Positions 1 to 7,319 of a stretch of 35,123 nucleotides of DNA are shown piece by piece. The stretch spans positions 1 to 35,123 of the forward strand of contig DAIDAO010000036.1 of assembly GCA_027310575.1 (NCBI GenBank). Reading direction: 5' to 3'. This DNA comes from a bacterium (GTDB taxonomy: Archaea; Thermoproteota; Nitrososphaeria; Nitrososphaerales; Gagatemarchaeaceae). Numbering within the stretch: the first letter of the stretch is position 1; each line of letters opens with the position of its first letter. The notes beneath the pieces were generated by a model. The model was given only the letters and a program-made list of their open reading frames with translations. It searched no databases and was not told where the DNA came from. The position numbers and the translations under genes were made by a program.

Positions 1-818
1 CGTCGGCTCCCCCGCCCCGTCCTGCACCCGCGGTCCAGGCCCCTCCGCGCCCGGCAGCGGCCCCCCCGAAGCCTCCGGCGCCTCCGGCCGCGCCGCTCCC
101 CGCGCAGGCTCCCAAGAGCCAGGGGAGGAGGAACTTCATCAAGGCGCTCGCTGCGGTCAGCGCCATACTGGCGGTCTTGCCCTTCGTGCCTTGGAGCAAC
201 TATCTGCTCTCGTCCGTCTCGAGCTCTGGCGCCCTGCAGAGGCAGAAGGTCGTCCTCGACATGAACACCGCGACCAACAAGAACGCGAACGGCGCCGTGG
301 CAGGGCTGCCAGTCAAGGTGAGCGACCTGACGTCTTTTCCGGAGAACGGGACGTGGCTTTTCACCTATCCTTCGTCTGGGGACGTCAACGTCGACTCGCA
401 GAACCCGGACACTTTCCAGAAGTGGCAGCTCGTCAGGCTCCCGTCGCAGCTGGGCGGGTCCGACGCGGGCGCAGCCGCCTTCGTCGCGCTGAGCAAGGTC
501 TGCGTGCACCTCTGGTGCAGCCCTAACTACGACCCGCAGAAGTCCACGAACCCGCAGTACGAAACGTACCAGTGCCCGTGCCATGGAAGCATCTACGAGA
601 TGCCCGACGGCAAGGCGGTGGCTGGGCCGGCGTCCCTGCAGGCGTTCCCGACGAACTCGATTCCGATGCTCACGCTCACCGCCGACTCGGACGGGTACCT
701 CTGGGTCGAGAAGCCCGTCTTCGACGTGGAGCACAACGGCGTGATCGGCTACGGCCGCGACTACGCGAGCTATCAGAACTACATCCTCCCCGTCGCGGAG
801 GGAAAGGTGAAGCCATGA
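1..818 (+). CDS. Rieske [2Fe-2S] protein, 5' end outside window
   Basis: Rieske subunit of a cytochrome bc-type quinol-oxidising complex, the high-potential electron acceptor beside cytochrome b on the outer membrane face. The two cluster-binding loops are visible: CVHLWC (around nt 508) and CPCHGS (around nt 573), each giving one Cys and one His. The reading frame is open to the left edge, so the start lies outside the window. Upstream of the fold comes a stretch of about 40 residues made mostly of Pro and Ala, then GRRNFIK followed by a hydrophobic helix (nt 123-200). This resembles a Tat signal-anchor, as expected for a Rieske protein exported folded. The stop overlaps the ATG of cytochrome b (ATGA), so the two are translationally coupled. 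The Pro/Ala-rich segment ahead of the Tat motif is unusually long, and what lies N-terminal to it is unknown. Confidence 0.93.
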   Translation, partial: SAPPPRPAPAVQAPPRPAAAPPKPPAPPAAPLPAQAPKSQGRRNFIKALAAVSAILAVLPFVPWSNYLLSSVSSSGALQRQKVVLDMNTATNKNANGAVAGLPVKVSDLTSFPENGTWLFTYPSSGDVNVDSQNPDTFQKWQLVRLPSQLGGSDAGAAAFVALSKVCVHLWCSPNYDPQKSTNPQYETYQCPCHGSIYEMPDGKAVAGPASLQAFPTNSIPMLTLTADSDGYLWVEKPVFDVEHNGVIGYGRDYASYQNYILPVAEGKVKP

Positions 819-2167
819 GCCAGCAGCCCAAGGGGGACGTCGTCTCCAGGCTCTACAATTGGGTCAAGGCCGGCCTTGAGAGGACCGTGTACATGGGGGT
901 GCAGTACACCTATCCGAAGCGCTTCGTGAGCCCCCTCGGGTACCTGGGCGTCCTGACCGGGATCACCTTCCTCGTCCTCGGAGTGACCGGGGGCCTCCTG
1001 ATGATCTACTACCAGCCCACGCTTTCGGGGTGCGGGAGCGTGACCTGCGCCTTCGGGAGCATAGAGAGGATCAACAACTCCGTCCCGTTCGGCTGGCTGC
1101 TGAGGAACGTCCACTACACAGCGTCCAACGCGATGGTCCTGCTGGCCGTCCTCCACATGTACTACCAGTACTTCTCCGGCAGGTTCAAGATCAAGAACGA
1201 GATCCTGTGGGTGACCGGGGTCATCCTGGGAATAATCACAGGCCTGGAGGCCTTCAGCGGCTACGACCTCCTCTTCAACCAGAGGGCCGGGCTTGCGATC
1301 GAGATCGGCTCGTCCCTCGCGAACGCGTCGCCGCTGATAGGCGGGACCGTCCGCCTCGCCACCTTCGGCGCAGGGTTCACCGACTTCGTGCTGAGGCTCT
1401 ACGCCGCCCACGTGTTCATCCTCCCCATGGTGATGCTCATCCTCGTCTTCATCCACTTCCCCCGCTACCTGGTCTTCGACCTGCCCGTCATCTCGACCGT
1501 CGTGGGGGGCCTGTTCCTCATCGCGGCCATATTCCCAGTCGCCGTAGGGATAGGCTACAGCCCGAGCAACCCGCAGCTCACGATCCCGGAGTGGTACCTT
1601 ACGGGTATCTACGCGCTGCTCAGGACCGAGTTCGACAAGTTCGTGATGGGGGGCCTCATGCCCGCCCTGCTGTTCCTCATGGCGCTGGTCGTGCCCTTCG
1701 TGGACACGTCCAAGAAGCTGAACTGGAAGGACAGGCCGTTCTTCACAGCGCTCGGGATCACCACGATAGCGCAGGTACTCATAACGACGGCCTGGGGCTT
1801 CTACATCAACCCAGACACCAGCCTCCCGACGCTCGCGAGGCTCTTCGTCGACCCGGCGCTCTACTTCTCTTCCATGCTCGGCGTGACCGTCCTGTCTTTC
1901 GTATTCACGTACGCCTTCCTGAGGTACCTGAAGAACAAGGAGAGGGTGAGGCGGGCGGTCGCGCCTTCGGCCCCACTGCTCACGAAGAAGTGGGTCTTCA
2001 TCATCTTCCTGACGCTCGTCGGAGCCCAGCTCGCGCTGAACTTCTTCGCCTGGACTGCGGCCCTTTCAAGCCTCAACGCGCTCGCTCTGTTCGACTCAGG
2101 GGCCATCCTGGTCACCTTCGGGGTCATCGTCCACCTCTACAGATACAGCCAGAGCCTGCCCTTCTAA
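815..2167 (+). CDS. Cytochrome b of a bc-type complex
   Basis: Membrane cytochrome b subunit, 450 aa, which oxidises quinol and carries electrons across the membrane on two b hemes. Heme-ligand histidines are visible at about residues 100 and 114 in one helix and 199 and 214 in another. The second pair is 15 residues apart, the spacing associated with b6f-like and many prokaryotic proteins. The Qo-site PEWY motif lies at about residues 258-261, followed by further membrane helices, so the N-terminal b6-like and C-terminal subunit IV-like parts are fused. The ATG at 815 overlaps the Rieske stop and is chosen over longer frames because MSQQPKG leads directly into the cytochrome b fold. The 3' end overlaps the convergent methyltransferase gene by 4 bp. 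No cytochrome c1 or terminal oxidase gene lies in the window. Confidence 0.95.
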   Translation: MSQQPKGDVVSRLYNWVKAGLERTVYMGVQYTYPKRFVSPLGYLGVLTGITFLVLGVTGGLLMIYYQPTLSGCGSVTCAFGSIERINNSVPFGWLLRNVHYTASNAMVLLAVLHMYYQYFSGRFKIKNEILWVTGVILGIITGLEAFSGYDLLFNQRAGLAIEIGSSLANASPLIGGTVRLATFGAGFTDFVLRLYAAHVFILPMVMLILVFIHFPRYLVFDLPVISTVVGGLFLIAAIFPVAVGIGYSPSNPQLTIPEWYLTGIYALLRTEFDKFVMGGLMPALLFLMALVVPFVDTSKKLNWKDRPFFTALGITTIAQVLITTAWGFYINPDTSLPTLARLFVDPALYFSSMLGVTVLSFVFTYAFLRYLKNKERVRRAVAPSAPLLTKKWVFIIFLTLVGAQLALNFFAWTAALSSLNALALFDSGAILVTFGVIVHLYRYSQSLPF

Positions 2168-2988
2168 GCCCGGACCCGGATCTCGGCCGCCATCTCGAGC
2201 CACCTCGGCCCGACCTCCCTGACCTTCCTGACTGCGCACTTCGCATCTGGGACCAGCCCGGACAGCTCCTCTCGCAGGCCTTCGGCGGCCTCAGCCTCGT
2301 CCTCGCCTAGGACGTGCCTGTAGTAGTGGATCGTGGCCTTCGCCTTCGCCATCCTGAGTGCCGTCGGGAGGAACCTGTCGGCCTCGGACGGGTGCGGCAT
2401 CAGGATCCTGTCGAACTTCGACTTCGTCGCCCTCGGGAGCTCTGAAGCGTCCCCCTTGATCACGGTCACCAGGCGCTCGACCTTGTTGAGCCTGTCGTTC
2501 TCCTCGTGCAGCTCGGCCGCGTACGCGTTCAGCTCGCAGCTTGTCACGCTCGCGCCCGCGATCTTCGCTATGGGGATGGAGAACGGGCCCACCCCTGCGA
2601 ACATGTTGAGGACCCTCTCCGACCGCTTCACCTGCCGCGCGATCCTGAGCCGCTCGGTCGAGAGGCGGGGGGAGAAGTAGCACTTGGCGACGTCGACCCT
2701 GTACGAGCAGCCGTTCTCCCTGTGCAGGGTCAGGGTCCTCCGCTCCCCAGCCAGGTGCCTGAGCTTCCTCAGCCTGAACTCCCCCTCTATCCCCCCCTCC
2801 TGCTCCATCACGACCCTGACGTTCTTCAGCTCCGAAAGGAGCGCGGACGCCACCTTCTTCTTCTCAGGCGAGGAGAACTCGGCCAGCCTCACGATCGCTA
2901 TGTCCCCGACGACGTCCACACCGGACGAGGCCCTCGCCGGGTCCCCGACCCCTGACTTCGAGAGCGCGGCCCTAATCAGCCGCGGCAC
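2164..2988 (-). CDS. Trm5/Taw2-family tRNA-modifying SAM enzyme
   Basis: A 274-aa class I SAM-dependent enzyme of the Trm5/Taw2 family, acting at or near G37 of tRNA. The SAM-binding motif NMFAGVGPFSI is near residue 128, the acidic end of strand 2 follows (CELNAYA), and MPHPSEA stands where this family has its NPP/NLP-like motif. Trm5 makes m1G37; Taw2 transfers an aminocarboxypropyl group in wyosine synthesis. The length, shorter than a full Trm5 with its D1 domain, fits Taw2 or a short Trm5, and the two cannot be separated by reading alone. The GTG start overlaps the end of ABCE1 by about 17 bp, so this is the last gene of a five-gene operon. Both neighbours serve translation, which supports a tRNA role. 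Confidence 0.8.
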   Translation of the reverse strand: MPRLIRAALSKSGVGDPARASSGVDVVGDIAIVRLAEFSSPEKKKVASALLSELKNVRVVMEQEGGIEGEFRLRKLRHLAGERRTLTLHRENGCSYRVDVAKCYFSPRLSTERLRIARQVKRSERVLNMFAGVGPFSIPIAKIAGASVTSCELNAYAAELHEENDRLNKVERLVTVIKGDASELPRATKSKFDRILMPHPSEADRFLPTALRMAKAKATIHYYRHVLGEDEAEAAEGLREELSGLVPDAKCAVRKVREVGPRWLEMAAEIRVRA

Positions 2989-4783
2989 TCTCTTCCCTCT
3001 GGGTCGAGACGTAGTAGTACGCCCCTCTGTCCTTCTGCTCCCTGTCCAGCTTGCTCCCCGGCTTGTTCACCCTCGGCCTCCCGGTGTTGACGTCTCTCCT
3101 GTACGTGAGCCCGACCTTCTTCAGGAACTCGTTCATCCCTTCCTCCTTCGTCAGCGGCGAAGTCGCCTCCCCGGACACCCCCGGCTCCCCCGCGAAGACA
3201 AGCAGCCTGTCTGACACTATGTCGACCACCTGCAGGTCGTGGTCTATCACCACCGCCGCCTTCCCGCGCGCCTTCACCATCCTGTTGATCGCCCTCGCCA
3301 CGACGAACCTGTCCTCCACGTCGAGGAAGGCCGAGGGCTCGTCCAGGGCGTACACCTCCGTGTCCTGCGCCATAGTCGCCACTATCGCCACCTTCTGCAG
3401 CTCCCCGCCGCTCAGCTCCCCCATCCTGCGGGCTAGGAGCTTCTCGATCCTGAGCGGGACCGCGAGGTTGTCCTGGAGTATCGGCTCGCTGTACCTTGTG
3501 CCGAGTGTCGACATGAAGAACTCGTCGACTGTCCCGTCGAACTCTGAGCTGAGGTATTGGGGCTTGTAGGCCACCTTCGCGTCCACATGGACTGTCCCTC
3601 TGGAGGGCTTCTCCTCCCCTGCGAGCATCTTGAGGAAGGTCGTCTTTCCGAGCGCGTTGGCGCCGACCACGCCGAGTATGCTCCCGCCGTTGATCTGCCC
3701 CTCGCCGACCCCCAGCCTGAACGACCTGTACGACTTCGCCAGCTTGGTGTACTTCGCGACTACCTCCTCGCTCTCCACCGTCTCCCCAGCGGCCCTCTGG
3801 CCGAAGGTCACTGCGTGGTCGCGGAACCTGATGTTCTCCTGCGGGAGGTACCCGTCCAGGAGCGCGTTGATTCCTGTCCTCGACGCGTAGAGCCCGGAGA
3901 CGATGCCATACGCGCCGGGCTCGCCGTAGATTATCTGGACGTAGTTGGTGACGTAGTCGAGGAAGGCTATGTCGTGCTCCACTACGAGGACCGACTTGCC
4001 CGACTCGGCTATGCCTGTGATGAGCTTGGAGACGGCGAGCCTCTGGTAGACGTCGTTGTAGGACGAGGGCTCGTCGAAGAGGTAGAGGTCGGCGTCCTTC
4101 AGGGCCGCTGCCGCGACTGCCACCCGCTGCAGCTCCCCCCCGCTCAGGTCTGGCACCTTCTTGTTCAGCGTCTCCTTCAGGTTGAGGGTCTCCACGACCT
4201 CGTCCATCCTCTTCCTCTCGTCCATCTGCTCGAGCAGGAGGCGCGTCTCCTTCTTCCAGGCCTCGGGGAGCCTGTAGACCGCCTGCGGCTTCAGCGAGAC
4301 CCTCAGCTCGCCGGCCGCGACCCTTTCGAAGTGCTCCTTCATCTCCCGGCCGCTGAGGTACTTCAGGAACCTGTCCCAGGTCGCCTCCCCATCGTACTCC
4401 CCGAGGTTCGGGACGAGCTGCCCCGCGAGTATCTTGAGCGCAGTCGACTTGCCTATCCCGTTCCTCCCGACCAGCCCCACGACCTGCCCCTTCCGCACCG
4501 TGGGGATGCGGAACAGGCGGAACGAGTTGACCCCGTACTGGTGGATCTTGTCGCTCTTCAGCTCCTCGCTGAGGTTGAGGATGTCGATGGCGTCGAAGGG
4601 GCAGACCTTGATGCAGATGCCGCACCCGATGCAGAGCTCCTCCGATATCAGCGCGATCTTGTTCTCAGGGAGCGTGATGCACTCCTGCCCGTTGATGTTG
4701 ACCGGGCACTCCTTGATGCACTCGAGCCCGCACTTCTTGCTCTGGCAGAGGTCGTCGTCCACTACAGCGACGCGATGAACCAT
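2972..4783 (-). CDS. ABCE1 ribosome recycling ATPase
   Basis: ABCE1 (Rli1), 603 aa, the usual family length. It splits ribosomal subunits after termination. The N-terminus carries two ferredoxin-like [4Fe-4S] sites: Cys at about 13, 18, 22 and 26, and the CIGCGICIKVC cluster at 51-61. The first nucleotide-binding domain has Walker A GRNGIGKST (about 106-114) and signature LSGGELQRV. The second has a Walker A in GANALGKTT and signature LSGGELQKV. There is no membrane domain. ATG start at 4783, 11 bp after the upstream membrane-protein gene, so probably co-transcribed. Confidence 0.98.
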   Translation of the reverse strand: MVHRVAVVDDDLCQSKKCGLECIKECPVNINGQECITLPENKIALISEELCIGCGICIKVCPFDAIDILNLSEELKSDKIHQYGVNSFRLFRIPTVRKGQVVGLVGRNGIGKSTALKILAGQLVPNLGEYDGEATWDRFLKYLSGREMKEHFERVAAGELRVSLKPQAVYRLPEAWKKETRLLLEQMDERKRMDEVVETLNLKETLNKKVPDLSGGELQRVAVAAAALKDADLYLFDEPSSYNDVYQRLAVSKLITGIAESGKSVLVVEHDIAFLDYVTNYVQIIYGEPGAYGIVSGLYASRTGINALLDGYLPQENIRFRDHAVTFGQRAAGETVESEEVVAKYTKLAKSYRSFRLGVGEGQINGGSILGVVGANALGKTTFLKMLAGEEKPSRGTVHVDAKVAYKPQYLSSEFDGTVDEFFMSTLGTRYSEPILQDNLAVPLRIEKLLARRMGELSGGELQKVAIVATMAQDTEVYALDEPSAFLDVEDRFVVARAINRMVKARGKAAVVIDHDLQVVDIVSDRLLVFAGEPGVSGEATSPLTKEEGMNEFLKKVGLTYRRDVNTGRPRVNKPGSKLDREQKDRGAYYYVSTQREESAAAD

Positions 4784-4794
4784 CTCGATAGCAC

Positions 4795-5319
4795 CTAGCG
4801 TTCAGCCAGTCTCTTCGGTATCGGGCAGAACGTGCATATGGTAGGGTCTCCTGGGATGGAGAGGCTCTCCAGGGTGTGCCTGGTCCTCATGGATTCCCAC
4901 ACCGCCTTCTCCTTCGCCACCCCGGAGAGGTGGATGGCCTCGTGCTCCTTTATCACGGGAAGGAGCCTGCACGCGGTGCAGATCGGCTTGACGAAGGCTG
5001 TCGGCTTCAGGGCCCCAGCGAACATGGCAGCGCCTGCCGACCCGATGAGCCAGAGGGAAAGGACCGGCCCCAGGACCCCTGCGGGCGCGACGAGCAGGTA
5101 GCCTATGATGCCGCTTGAAAGCATGAGCAGAACGCCGAGGAGAAGCCCCGTGCGACCCGGGTATAACGTCAGCCCTCGGGTGCTCTTCGATAGCGAGGGG
5201 AGAGCCAGGGCTGGGACCAACACCTGTAGGGTGACAGTGAGCCTCACCACTCTCATGCCTCTTGCGATAGCTTCCCAGTCCCGTGCGGAGTTCACACTCG
5301 GGGCAGATGCCATTTTCAT
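4795..5319 (-). CDS. Small membrane protein with paired CxxC motifs
   Basis: Not recognised by name. The 174-aa protein has about three hydrophobic segments (roughly residues 24-45, 57-78 and 80-103), then a soluble C-terminal tail. The tail carries two Cys pairs, CTAC and CTFC, about 50 residues apart, with HEAIH between them. This could bind a metal such as Zn or an Fe-S cluster, or form disulfides. The first start codon gives MKMAS; a second ATG lies two codons later. It sits 3 bp after surE and 11 bp before ABCE1 on the same strand, so it is inside their operon. No transport or enzyme motif was seen. Confidence 0.75.
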   Translation of the reverse strand: MKMASAPSVNSARDWEAIARGMRVVRLTVTLQVLVPALALPSLSKSTRGLTLYPGRTGLLLGVLLMLSSGIIGYLLVAPAGVLGPVLSLWLIGSAGAAMFAGALKPTAFVKPICTACRLLPVIKEHEAIHLSGVAKEKAVWESMRTRHTLESLSIPGDPTICTFCPIPKRLAER

Positions 5320-5322
5320 CCC

Positions 5323-6156
5323 CTAGTGCTGGCCCCGTCTCTGCCGTTGCAGCCTCTGCTCGACCCTGTCCCTGAGGAGGGAGAGGTCCTTGCTCATCGG
5401 CCCTGACATCCTCAGGACGATCGGAGTTATCGAGACGTGCCTCTTCACCACGACCGCCTCCGCGTCCGTCCTCTCCGGGAAGCTCGAGAGCCTCTCCCCG
5501 AAGAGCCAGTAGTACGCCCTCCCCCGCGGGTCCCGCCTCACTATCACCTTGTCGGTGTACTTCCTCCTCCCCACCTCCGTGAGCTTGATCGGGGTCGTGG
5601 ACTGGACCTTCCTGGGGAAGTTCACGTTGAGGATCTCGGCCCCCTCGGGCATCCCGTTCTCCAGGACGTCCCGTATGATCTCCGCGGCTATGATCCCCGC
5701 GTTGGTGAAGTCCGGCTGGTCGTACTCCAGGGCGAAGAGCGACTCTCCGCTCACCTCCATCGAGAACGCTATCGCTGGTATTCCGCTTATCGCAGACTCC
5801 AACGCCGCTGCGACAGTCCCTGACGCGAGGATGTCCTGGAAGGTGTTGTTGTCCCCTATGTTGATGCCCGAGACTACCAGGTCCGGCCGCCTCGGGAGGA
5901 CCTTGTTCACCCCGACCATCACGCAGTCCCCAGGCGAGCCGGAGACCGCGTAGCACTCGAACTTGTCCCGCCGCACCCTCGTCACCCTCAGCGGCTTGTG
6001 GAAGGTCATGCTCAGCGCAGTCGCGCTCTGCGGCTGCTCCGGCGCCACGATTATCGCGTCTGCGCACTTGGCAGCCGCCCGCGCGAGCTCGATTATCCCG
6101 TTGCTCTGCACGCTGTCGTCGTTGGTGACCATCACCAGCTTCCTATTTTCCGCCAC
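5323..6156 (-). CDS. surE: SurE-family 5'-nucleotidase
   Basis: SurE, a metal-dependent nucleoside 5'-monophosphatase, 277 aa. The catalytic loop TNDDS is at residues 11-15 (Asp13-Asp14 bind the metal). The second metal-site motif SGINIGDN is present, with VSGSPGDC before it. GTG start at 6156, overlapping the end of the upstream winged-helix gene by 14 bp. SurE proteins have been linked to stress and stationary-phase survival in bacteria, which is compatible with its place behind a putative heat-shock regulator, but that link is inference. Confidence 0.95.
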   Translation of the reverse strand: MAENRKLVMVTNDDSVQSNGIIELARAAAKCADAIIVAPEQPQSATALSMTFHKPLRVTRVRRDKFECYAVSGSPGDCVMVGVNKVLPRRPDLVVSGINIGDNNTFQDILASGTVAAALESAISGIPAIAFSMEVSGESLFALEYDQPDFTNAGIIAAEIIRDVLENGMPEGAEILNVNFPRKVQSTTPIKLTEVGRRKYTDKVIVRRDPRGRAYYWLFGERLSSFPERTDAEAVVVKRHVSITPIVLRMSGPMSKDLSLLRDRVEQRLQRQRRGQH

Positions 6157-6748
6157 TACGCCTCGCCTTCGCCAGGGCTTTGTCTATAGACCTTCTGTCT
6201 TCGATTCCGTAGTACCTCGAAAGCACCCTGAGCCCGTCCTGCAGGGTCTCCTCTGTCAGGAGGACCTCCAGAGCTAGGCGCTCCTCCACGCTCAGCTGCA
6301 GGCCGTCCAGCCCCGACTTCAAGGCTTCGCGCTCGTCCACCAGCTCGTCGATCATCCTGCCCAACCGCTTCGCCTGGTTCCTGACCCGCCTCCTCATGAC
6401 GAGCACGTCGGCCGCGGTCCCTTCAAGGTCTGAGGGGGAACGCGTGCCCCTCGGGGGGAGCAGTTCGGTGGGCTTGATGACGACGAGGTCGGACGTCGAA
6501 TAGTCCCCGAGCAGCTGGCCCCTGGCCACATAGACCGCCCGCGCCTTGAGGGTCCTTATCGGGAGCCTTCTCTCCTCCACCAGTCCCAGTTCGAGGAGGC
6601 GCTTGAGATGCTTCAGCACCCCCTGCACGGAGATGCCAGTGATCGACGCCAGCTCTTTCAGGGTCCTTGGCCGTACAGAAAGCGCGTCTGCGATGCTGCG
6701 GCGGGCGTTCGACGAGAGGACGTCGTCGAGCGCGTCAGGGTTCAACAC
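6143..6748 (-). CDS. ArsR-like winged-helix regulator, Phr-like candidate
   Basis: A 201-aa DNA-binding protein. The N-terminal winged helix-turn-helix (about residues 10-75) has the ArsR-type pattern: a helix over ARRSIADAL, recognition region ISVQGVLKHLKRL, and a charged wing ending in YVARG. The C-terminal half contains a charged helix (about 110-150) likely to mediate dimerisation. It is divergent from hsp20-cdc48 and shares their short promoter region. Pyrococcus Phr, a regulator of about the same length, represses hsp20 and an AAA+ ATPase, so a Phr-like role is a natural inference; direct homology was not tested. GTG start at 6748, or TTG at 6745, which is 25 nt from the centre of the shared TATA box. 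Confidence 0.85.
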   Translation of the reverse strand: MLNPDALDDVLSSNARRSIADALSVRPRTLKELASITGISVQGVLKHLKRLLELGLVEERRLPIRTLKARAVYVARGQLLGDYSTSDLVVIKPTELLPPRGTRSPSDLEGTAADVLVMRRRVRNQAKRLGRMIDELVDEREALKSGLDGLQLSVEERLALEVLLTEETLQDGLRVLSRYYGIEDRRSIDKALAKARRSGGK

Positions 6749-6765
6749 CCGTCCGGGCAGAAGGA

Positions 6766-6774
6766 TTTATAAAA
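6766..6774. promoter_or_regulatory. Shared TATA box of regulator and hsp20-cdc48
   Basis: TTTATAAAA lies in a 52-bp gap between divergent genes. Its centre (6770) is about 26 nt from 6744 and 6796, close to the two start codons at 6745/6748 and 6801/6804. It can therefore serve both directions as a near-symmetric TATA element for leaderless transcripts. TTAA-containing blocks downstream (6778-6797) form an imperfect inverted repeat that could be an operator. Confidence 0.75.
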
Positions 6775-6800
6775 GGGTTTAACTACGAGCTAATTAACAA

Positions 6801-7319
6801 GTGGTGAATCAGGTGAGCGAAGACAGGCGAAAGGACCTCCGGGACATGCTGGACGAGCTGGACGAGTACATCGAGAACTTCCAGAAGGAGATGGAAGAGT
6901 CGGTCAAGAAGAGCATCCTGGGCGCGAAGCAGTCGGTGAAGCCCTTCGTGGCAGGGTTCTCCTTCAACCTCGGGCCAGAGGGCAAGCCCTCCGTCCAGAC
7001 GTTCGGGAACAGCCCGATCGGCGGGGACGGGTTCAGGTCCCCTATCAACGAGCAGGTGGTGGACGAGAAAAGCGGCACGCTCCGGCTGCTCCTGGAGATG
7101 CCTGGGGTGGAGAAGGAGGACATCAGGGTGGAGGCCACTGAGGACACGGCCGTAATCACTGCGGAAAACGAAGGGCGCAAGTACCGAGCAGAGCTGGGGC
7201 TCAAGAGCCCGGTCAGATCGGACAGCGGCCGGGCCGAATACAAGAACGGGATCCTGGAGATTTCGTTCTCATTGAAGGACAAGGCTAATAAGGGCTTCAG
7301 GAAGGTAAACGTTGTCTGA
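6801..7319 (+). CDS. hsp20: Hsp20 small heat-shock protein
   Basis: Small heat-shock chaperone of 172 aa that holds unfolding proteins in large oligomers. The alpha-crystallin domain runs from about residue 75 to the end, with LLLEMPGVEKEDIRVEA, an NGILEISFS block and a short C-terminal extension. The N-terminal third is helical and acidic (ELDEYIENF). GTG start at 6801, or GTG at 6804, only a few nt after the predicted transcription start. The 3' end overlaps the start of cdc48 by 8 bp, so the chaperone and the unfoldase are one transcript. Confidence 0.93.
   Translation: MVNQVSEDRRKDLRDMLDELDEYIENFQKEMEESVKKSILGAKQSVKPFVAGFSFNLGPEGKPSVQTFGNSPIGGDGFRSPINEQVVDEKSGTLRLLLEMPGVEKEDIRVEATEDTAVITAENEGRKYRAELGLKSPVRSDSGRAEYKNGILEISFSLKDKANKGFRKVNVV

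Noticed and set aside
177-818. Rieske gene starting at TTG 177
   Set aside because: The frame continues upstream with a Tat-like anchor that would be cut in half by this start.
3557-4798. 413-codon open frame on the plus strand
   Set aside because: Antisense to ABCE1, whose motifs are intact; low-complexity composition typical of high-GC shadow frames.
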